A stretch of DNA of 19,994 bases, taken from NCBI GenBank assembly GCA_039819185.1, contig JBCBSK010000057.1, forward strand, positions 1 through 19,994, read 5' to 3'. This document shows positions 15,215 through 19,994 of this stretch, in pieces (position 1 is the stretch's first letter; each line of letters begins with the position of its first letter). The notes under the pieces were generated by a model. It saw nothing but the letters and a program-made list of their open reading frames with translations. It was not told the origin of the DNA and made no database searches. Made by a program: the position numbers and the translations under genes. The DNA comes from JBCBSK01 sp039819185. GTDB lineage: Bacteria; Pseudomonadota; Alphaproteobacteria; Rhizobiales; Tepidamorphaceae.

Positions 15215-15970
15215 TCACAAGCTCTGACCGCCCGAGACCTCGATTCGCTGAGCGGTTGTCCATTGGCTGCCGCCGACCAGGAGACCGGTGATTGCATCCC
15301 CGATATCGTCCGGCAAACCCGCGCGGCCCATCGCCGTGGATGAGGCGATGACACGGTTCACGTCGGCACTATCACGGACGACACCGCCACCGAAGTCCGT
15401 CTCGATTGCGCCAGGGGCAACCGTGTTCACGGAGATCCCGCGCGGGCCGAGCTCTTGCGCCAAGTACCGGGTGTAGACCTCGACGGCTCCCTTCATAGCG
15501 GCGTAGGCGCCGTAGCCTGGGATGCAGAAGCGCGCGAGGCCAGTCGAGAGGTTGACGATGCGCCCACCATCCTCGAGCATCGGCGCGAGCGTCTGCGTCA
15601 GGAAGACGACACCTTTGAGATGGACATTCATCAGGCCATCGAACTGCGACTCGCTTGTTTGAGCCAGCGGAGCGTGGACGCCGTGGCCGGCGTTGTTCAC
15701 CAGGAAGTCGAACGTTTGACGGCTCCAGTTTGAACGCAGCACCTCGGCGAATGCCTGCTTGAAGGCCGGAAACTGGGCAGTATCTCCGGCGTCCAGCTGC
15801 AGTGAAACCGCTTGGGCGCCGCTGGCCCTGATCCCCGAAACCACGGTCTCCGCCGCTTCTGCGTTGCCCAAATAGGTGAGCACAACACCCACACCCTGCG
15901 CAGCTAGCTTGCGGGCCGTGTTCTCGCCGAGACCACGGCTGCCGCCTGTGACAAGCGCGATCTTCGTCAT
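15215..15970 (-). CDS. Short-chain dehydrogenase/reductase (SDR family)
   Basis: The 251-residue protein is a classical SDR. It has the cofactor motif TGGSRGLG at 8-15, NNAG at 92-95, the catalytic Ser142 in NLSTG and Tyr156-x3-Lys160 in AYAAMKG, and VNTVAPGAIETD near 181-192. Arg12 after the Gly-Gly-Ser and the lack of an acidic residue at the end of the second strand favour NADP(H). Length is typical. The start at ATG 15970 has GAGGAG seven bases upstream. The gene diverges from an AraC-family regulator across 166 bases, a common regulator/target arrangement, so its expression is probably controlled by that protein. The exact substrate is not predictable. Confidence 0.93.
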   Translation of the reverse strand: MTKIALVTGGSRGLGENTARKLAAQGVGVVLTYLGNAEAAETVVSGIRASGAQAVSLQLDAGDTAQFPAFKQAFAEVLRSNWSRQTFDFLVNNAGHGVHAPLAQTSESQFDGLMNVHLKGVVFLTQTLAPMLEDGGRIVNLSTGLARFCIPGYGAYAAMKGAVEVYTRYLAQELGPRGISVNTVAPGAIETDFGGGVVRDSADVNRVIASSTAMGRAGLPDDIGDAITGLLVGGSQWTTAQRIEVSGGQSL

Positions 15971-16136
15971 GGCCTTACTCCTCGATTGGTGCCTGCTTGG
16001 AACCTAAGAGGAGCACGGGAGTTGCGCCTGCCTCATTCTCCGTGGTTTCTGCCTGATCCTCCGATGCTGCAGCCTCGCTTGTTCAACTGAACCGACACCT
16101 GATATCGCTGCCCACGTACCGCGAGAGGTTCCAGCA
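15971..16136. promoter_or_regulatory. Shared promoter region of the SDR and AraC genes with a palindrome
   Basis: The 166-base divergent region must hold both promoters. GTTCAACTGAAC at 16081-16092 is a perfect inverted repeat (GTTCA-AC-TGAAC), about 45 bases before the regulator start, and is the best operator candidate. The assignment is by position and symmetry only. Confidence 0.35.
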
Positions 16137-17018
16137 ATGAATGGCTTGGTTGCGGAAATCTGCCGCTTCGTCCGCGAACGGTCATCGTCCGGCGGCGTGG
16201 TTCCAACGCCGTATCCCGGCCTTGGTGTCCTGTACGATACACAGCCGACGCGGTTGGAGGCGATGATCTATGACCCAGTCGTCTGCCTGGTCCTCCAAGG
16301 CGCTAAAGAAACGTATATCGGTGATCGTTGCATTCGTTTTGGTGCCGGCGAGTCGTTGATCGTGAGCCACGCGATGCCGGTCACCGCAGCCGTCACCGAA
16401 GCAAGCGCCGCAGCGCCGTACGTCGCGATGGTCCTCACGATAGATCTCGAATCCGCGCGGAGTCTCGCCGACGAACTCGGTGTCGCGACCAATGGCCGTG
16501 AGGTGGTCCTCGATATCGAGGCAGCGGCTACTGACGCTCGCCTACTCGACGTCATGGCACGGCTCTTTCGCGCCAGCCTCATCCCGGCGGAAGCCAAAGT
16601 ACTCGGCCCACTCTACGCGCGCGAAGCGCATTTCTGCCTGCTCGAAGCTGATCATGCGGGGATGCTGCGCCAGATGCTCTGGCGGGATAGCGCCGCAAGC
16701 CGGGTCGGGCGCGCGATCGCCCGGGTTAGGACAGAGTTTGCGGAACCACTTTGCGTCGCGGACCTTGCCGCAACCGCGAGCATGAGCGTGTCAAACTTCC
16801 ACCAGCGCTTCAAAGCGCTCACGTCGAAGTCGCCGCTACAGTTCCAGAAGGAGATCCGCCTGACCGAGGCGCGACGCTTGCTGAGTGTTGAAGGCAGGAA
16901 CGTCTCGGCCGCAGCGTTTGCTGTAGGATACGAGAGCCCTACTCAGTTCAGCAGAGAGTACGCACGGAAGTTTGGCGTACCGCCTCGGATGCACATCGCG
17001 CGTCGGAGTGCAGCTTAG
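16137..17018 (+). CDS. AraC-family transcriptional regulator
   Basis: The 293-residue protein has the AraC_N-type sensing domain at about 20-170 (PVVCLVLQGAKETYIGDR, then GAGESLIVSHAMPV). A C-terminal double helix-turn-helix follows at about 200-288: LCVADLAATASMSVSNFHQRF, split between the first recognition helix and the linker, and VSAAAFAVGYESPTQFSREY with the conserved GYESPTQFSREY signature. A GAGAGG site precedes ATG 16137. Members of this subgroup often lie beside short-chain or aldo-keto reductases and activate them in response to small molecules; the divergent SDR fits that. The inducer is unknown. There is no sign that it controls the hydroxylase operon on the other side of the insertion sequence. 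Confidence 0.92.
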   Translation: MNGLVAEICRFVRERSSSGGVVPTPYPGLGVLYDTQPTRLEAMIYDPVVCLVLQGAKETYIGDRCIRFGAGESLIVSHAMPVTAAVTEASAAAPYVAMVLTIDLESARSLADELGVATNGREVVLDIEAAATDARLLDVMARLFRASLIPAEAKVLGPLYAREAHFCLLEADHAGMLRQMLWRDSAASRVGRAIARVRTEFAEPLCVADLAATASMSVSNFHQRFKALTSKSPLQFQKEIRLTEARRLLSVEGRNVSAAAFAVGYESPTQFSREYARKFGVPPRMHIARRSAA

Positions 17019-17397
17019 CCTCTCACGCTCGTTCGCTGGAAGTCGACCAGTGCCGACAGGCGTCTCGCGGCCTTGGATGCCGAGAACAGTCCAAGGGTCT
17101 ATCGTTTCAGATTTGGCAGACGCTTCGCGTTCTGGCTCGGGCGAGTGGCGGGCTGGGTCCACAGTCCCGAAGTGTCACGCGCGCGCACGACACGCCCGTA
17201 CCTCGTTGGCGAGGCCGCCGGGATCACGCACCCTTTGTCTGTTGTTGGCGCCTTTGGAGCTTGCGCGCGGTAAACCCTTGGACCGCTTCGGGTCAGCTTG
17301 ACCCCTAAGCCGGCTCCAGGTGCTTGGGGATCCGCGGCCGAGAGGTGTCATAGCGGCAACGATGAGGCGACCTCAACGAAGGAGGTTGGCGAGCCCG
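17019..17397. other. Gene-free interval between convergent genes
   Basis: These 379 bases lie between the convergent AraC and DUF6880 genes. Frames at 16972-17301 and 17073-17273 carry no recognisable motif. A small hairpin at 17290-17304 is described separately. No tRNA or attachment-site repeat was recognised. Confidence 0.45.
17290..17304. terminator. Possible short hairpin between convergent genes
   Basis: GGGTCA-GCT-TGACCC is a perfect six-base stem with a three-base loop in the interval between two converging genes. It lacks a T-run on either strand, so intrinsic termination is only a possibility. Confidence 0.25.
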
Positions 17398-18834
17398 TCA
17401 AGACATGAGGTTCCAGAACGACGTCTTCCTGCCGTGCTCGGCGCGCAGCCGGGTGACGTAGGCCTCGTGGGTCTCGAAGGCGCCGAAGTCCTGGATCGAG
17501 GACGCGAGTGTCCGGCATTCCATGAGGTGCCGGGCGGCGTGGCGATAGCGGCTGGTACGAGCCTCGCGCAACGCGAAGTCGATCATCGCGCGAAGCAGGA
17601 GCGTCGCCGCGAGGGGATGCTTGCCGAACAGCTTCTCGGCGGCCGGTGTCAGGATCTCGTAGTGGTCGCCGTCCAACTCGGCGGCCCGCGCGACCGTGAG
17701 GCTCGCCGCCTTCTCCAACGCGGGCCAGGACGCGAGAAATGCCAATGCCTCCAAGAGGCTCGGGTAGGTCAGTGCATGCTCGATGGCGCGTCTCTCCGCA
17801 ACATCGTCGTCGAAGTCGGGAAGGCGCTTCAGGCAGGCCCGCAGATGGTCCGCCGACAAGGCTCGCTCGAAGCACGACCATCGGGCCGCCTGCGCCTCCT
17901 TGGTGCAGCCGAGCGCCTCAAGAACCTCGATGCGCGCATCTTCCCAGGCGAAGTCGGGCCAGCCTCGCCGGCCGGGTGCGGCAGCATCGAAGATCTCCAG
18001 CGCCTCAGGCGCACGTCCGGCCGCGAGCAAGCGACGGGCAATCTCGGCGGCGATGCGTGGCGATCGCCTTGCCTGCTCATCGTACTGGGCGATGAAGGCG
18101 TCGACGTCTCCCTGGACGTCGGCAATGTCCTTGAGCGCGAGGCGCGCCGCGCTCTTTCTTGACCGCTCCTCGATGTCATCGGCGTAGATGACGCTGCCTG
18201 TGCCGATGCCGACGATTTGCCGCTGACTCCCCGGCGGTCGCTGCGCGGGCTGGTTCGTGACCTCGACCATGCGCTCCTTGAGGTCCGCCAAGCCTACGTC
18301 GCCGAGGGCCGGTGCCAGCGCGGGAACGAGGCTGTCATACTGGCCGTAGTCGTTGTCGAGCAGGGCCGCGTACACGCGTTCGGCCAGCGCCTTCGGATCG
18401 CTCATGGCGGCCTTGGCGATCTCGCCGAGGTCGTCGACAGCATCGCGGAACGCCCCGATGACGGTCCCGCTCCGGTCGTCGGAGCGCTCGACCACCGAGT
18501 TCGCCAGTTCGAGAAAGCGCCACAAGAGGTCCAGCGCTTCCCGCGGATCGCGCTTGGCGATCTGCTCGACGATCGCCCGCCGCTGGGTCTCGAGATCGTC
18601 GACGAGCGCGCGGCGCGTCTGCCAGTCGATGAAGGCGCGCGACCGCGCGATCGTCGCCAAGCGCTTGCGGACCTCGTGCGCGACCGCCTTGGGGCTCTCC
18701 GTGCCGGCCAGCTCCAGGCGGAGCCGACGCTTCGCGGTGGCATCGCCGGCGCTCAGTTCCATCAGAAGCTCGGCGAGCCGCGCAGCACCCAGCTCCTCGA
18801 GATTCTTGGCGTTCAGCGTCGTCTTGGACGCCAT
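17398..18834 (-). CDS. DUF6880 family protein
   Basis: The 478-residue soluble, helix-rich protein matches the DUF6880 pattern. It opens with TLNAKNLEELGAARLAELL, then shows RKRLATIARSRAFIDW near 80, EALDLLWRFLELA near 120 and repeated helical pairs (EIARRLLAAGRAPEALEIFD) resembling TPR-like solenoids. ATG 18834 is chosen over 18921 because GGGAGG lies nine bases upstream and the longer version adds an irregular Gly/Pro-rich leader. No signal peptide, membrane segment or catalytic motif is visible. The function of the family is not established to my knowledge. The gene follows a MntA/HepT pair after 124 bases in the same direction and may belong to the same accessory block. Confidence 0.85.
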   Translation of the reverse strand: MASKTTLNAKNLEELGAARLAELLMELSAGDATAKRRLRLELAGTESPKAVAHEVRKRLATIARSRAFIDWQTRRALVDDLETQRRAIVEQIAKRDPREALDLLWRFLELANSVVERSDDRSGTVIGAFRDAVDDLGEIAKAAMSDPKALAERVYAALLDNDYGQYDSLVPALAPALGDVGLADLKERMVEVTNQPAQRPPGSQRQIVGIGTGSVIYADDIEERSRKSAARLALKDIADVQGDVDAFIAQYDEQARRSPRIAAEIARRLLAAGRAPEALEIFDAAAPGRRGWPDFAWEDARIEVLEALGCTKEAQAARWSCFERALSADHLRACLKRLPDFDDDVAERRAIEHALTYPSLLEALAFLASWPALEKAASLTVARAAELDGDHYEILTPAAEKLFGKHPLAATLLLRAMIDFALREARTSRYRHAARHLMECRTLASSIQDFGAFETHEAYVTRLRAEHGRKTSFWNLMS

Positions 18835-18924
18835 GCGGTCCGACCTCCCGAAACTCAGGCTGCCGCCGGTGGGGCCTGCAATGCGCGAGTGGCAAGGTTG
18901 AATGGCGACACCGCCGTCCATGCT

Positions 18925-18940
18925 CGGGCGGCCATGCCCG
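18925..18940. terminator. Possible hairpin between HepT and DUF6880 genes
   Basis: CGGGC, a six-base loop and GCCCG form a short GC stem in the 124-base gap. No T-run follows, so this is a weak candidate that might also be part of a promoter or leader. Confidence 0.2.
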
Positions 18941-18958
18941 GGAAGCGGCTACTCGGGG

Positions 18959-19318
18959 TCAAGCCGCACCGTCGTCGTCGGGGAGGCGCGCCAAGAGCCG
19001 CACGACGGCGTCGCGCAACGGGTCCACGTGGAGCTCCACCAAGTTCCAGACGATCTTGTCGGCGACTCGCTGATACTCGTGACGCAGGACGTTCCCGATG
19101 CCGGCGATCTCACGCCAAGGGACCTCCGGTGCCGCCTCCTGCAGATCGGCCGGGATGTGACGGCTCGCCTCGGAGATGATCTCCAGCTCGCGCTCGACGG
19201 CGCGGCGCACCGTGCGGTTTTGGCGATACTGGTCGAACGAAACGCTCGCGACCGTCGTGCGGATCCCGTCGATCGCTTCGACGATATCGGTCAGACGAAG
19301 CCGCACGGAGCGCGGCAT
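18959..19318 (-). CDS. HepT-like (DUF86) ribonuclease toxin
   Basis: The 119-residue helical protein fits the HepT/DUF86 family in length, in an N-terminal region (RLTDIVEAIDGI) and in the active-site segment PWREIAGIGNVLRHEYQRV at about 67-85. HepT toxins are RNases that use an R-x4-6-H-x-Y motif and whose Tyr is AMPylated by the MntA partner. Here His80 and Tyr82 are present, but the Arg position five residues before His is Gly75, and an Arg directly precedes the His. This may be a known sub-branch or a weakened toxin. ATG 19318 overlaps the MntA stop as TGATG, so the two are translationally coupled. The alternative TTG 19321 is one codon longer. Confidence 0.85.
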   Translation of the reverse strand: MPRSVRLRLTDIVEAIDGIRTTVASVSFDQYRQNRTVRRAVERELEIISEASRHIPADLQEAAPEVPWREIAGIGNVLRHEYQRVADKIVWNLVELHVDPLRDAVVRLLARLPDDDGAA

Positions 19319-19611
19319 CAATAGACCCGCTCGGATTGCGCTTCGATGCGGTCGCGCAGGGCCGGGTGAAGGCTGTCGCGGGTCATCAGGTCGGCCTCGG
19401 CGCCGAGGACCTCTTCCACGAGATCCTTCGCCCGGACGAGCTCGATGAGGCTGAACCGCGAATCCTCCGTGTCGAAGAACAGGTCCACGTCACTCTCGGG
19501 GCCCGCTTCTCCGCGAGCCGTCGAGCCGAAAAGATAGAGCCTGGAGATTCCTGCTCCGCGGAGGCGGTCCGCAGCCTCGCGCAGGCGCAGGATCACGTCG
19601 TCGCGTTCCAT
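19318..19611 (-). CDS. MntA-like minimal nucleotidyltransferase antitoxin
   Basis: The 97-residue protein is a minimal nucleotidyltransferase with the motif GS-x10-D-x-D complete: Gly29-Ser30, then Asp41 and Asp43 (GSTARGE, SDVDLFFD). MntA antitoxins use this site to AMPylate the HepT tyrosine and so neutralise it. ATG 19611 has GAGG five bases upstream; starts at 19641 or 19680 would add an unusual Arg/Trp-rich leader. The gene precedes and overlaps the HepT gene, as expected for a coupled pair that makes antitoxin first. Other substrate-modifying nucleotidyltransferases share the motif, but the HepT partner makes the antitoxin role likely. Confidence 0.88.
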   Translation of the reverse strand: MERDDVILRLREAADRLRGAGISRLYLFGSTARGEAGPESDVDLFFDTEDSRFSLIELVRAKDLVEEVLGAEADLMTRDSLHPALRDRIEAQSERVY

Positions 19612-19682
19612 CCCTGCCTCGAAGAAATCGCGCCATCGCATGTGCCGAGGCAGCCGGGCTGACGCCCGGCCGCCCCACACCG

Positions 19683-19994
19683 TTAGAGATCGACATGCTC
19701 GCCGATGGCAAGGGCGTCGTCCACCTCGACGCCGAGATAGCGCACCGTGCTCTCGATTTTCGTATGCCCGAGGAGGATCTGCACGGCCCGGAGATTACCC
19801 GTTCTGCGATAGATCAGGGTCGCCTTGGTCCGGCGCAGCGAGTGCGTGCCATACCTTGAGGTCTCCAGCCCGACCTCGGCGATCCAGCGGTGGACGAGAC
19901 GGGCGTATTGGCGTGCCGTGAGGTGCTTGGTCCGGTCCTTCCGGCTCGGGAACAGCCAGTCGCTCTCGCGCAAGCGAGCCTCGGTGATCCAGGC
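19683..19994 (-). CDS. Tyrosine recombinase/integrase, C-terminal part
   Basis: The frame is open to the right edge, so about 103 residues of the C-terminal catalytic domain are seen. The motifs present are YGTHSLRRTKATLIY (box with His-x-x-Arg), LLGHTKIEST (the conserved His) and VRYLGVEVDD with the nucleophilic Tyr. The first catalytic Arg lies outside the window. This form, with SDWLFPSR and ARQYARLVHRW before the box, is common in alphaproteobacterial genomes and plasmids, often in many copies. It lies 71 bases upstream of the MntA start in the same direction. It may be a mobile-element integrase; no attachment site could be identified. Confidence 0.9.
   Translation of the reverse strand, partial: AWITEARLRESDWLFPSRKDRTKHLTARQYARLVHRWIAEVGLETSRYGTHSLRRTKATLIYRRTGNLRAVQILLGHTKIESTVRYLGVEVDDALAIGEHVDL

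Noticed and set aside
17320..19179. Plus-strand frames of 280 and 320 codons (17320-18162, 18217-19179)
   Set aside because: They are antisense to DUF6880 and HepT, are Arg/Gly-rich, and lack motifs. The minus-strand genes have good starts and family matches.

Overview
The window is about 60% GC and densely coded. Its gene families (Tat-exported molybdenum hydroxylase, OprB-type porin, type I-like exoproteins, DUF6880, MntA/HepT and a characteristic tyrosine recombinase) point to a Gram-negative proteobacterium, most likely an alphaproteobacterium. The genus cannot be told from this sequence. No rRNA, tRNA or CRISPR array was seen.

Left part (1-4868): the C-terminal part of a thermolysin-family (M4) peptidase runs in from the left edge. 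Next, on the minus strand, is a large probable exoprotein. It has a lysozyme-like N-terminal domain and two tandem copies of a roughly 95-residue domain. A plus-strand plant-type O-methyltransferase follows, then about 0.9 kb without a convincing gene, ending in an AT-rich block.

Nitrogen cluster (4869-6982): an isochorismatase-fold cysteine hydrolase resembling biuret hydrolase, a urea transporter and a small cupin lie head to tail. They suggest uptake and breakdown of urea or ureide-type compounds.

Molybdenum hydroxylase operon (7722-13950): a Tat-exported molybdopterin large subunit, a [2Fe-2S] small subunit, a cysteine-rich protein with two CxxCH haem motifs and an OprB-like porin follow one another closely. 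Several junctions overlap as TGATG or ATGA. A 90-codon ORF of unknown status exactly bridges the cytochrome and porin genes. The layout suggests that a substrate enters through the porin and is hydroxylated in the periplasm, with electrons passing to c-type haem. A fifth gene, preserved only as a Tat signal region, is frameshifted and cut off by an insertion sequence of the IS481 type. The transposase of that element is itself decayed.

Right part (15215-19994): a short-chain dehydrogenase and a divergent AraC-family regulator form a classic regulator/target pair. Beyond them, on the minus strand, lie a DUF6880 protein, a MntA/HepT toxin-antitoxin pair and the C-terminus of a tyrosine recombinase. 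This looks like the edge of an accessory or mobile island.

The most original material is the hydroxylase/cytochrome/porin module with its bridging ORF and disrupted fifth gene, and the repeat-bearing lysozyme-like exoprotein.
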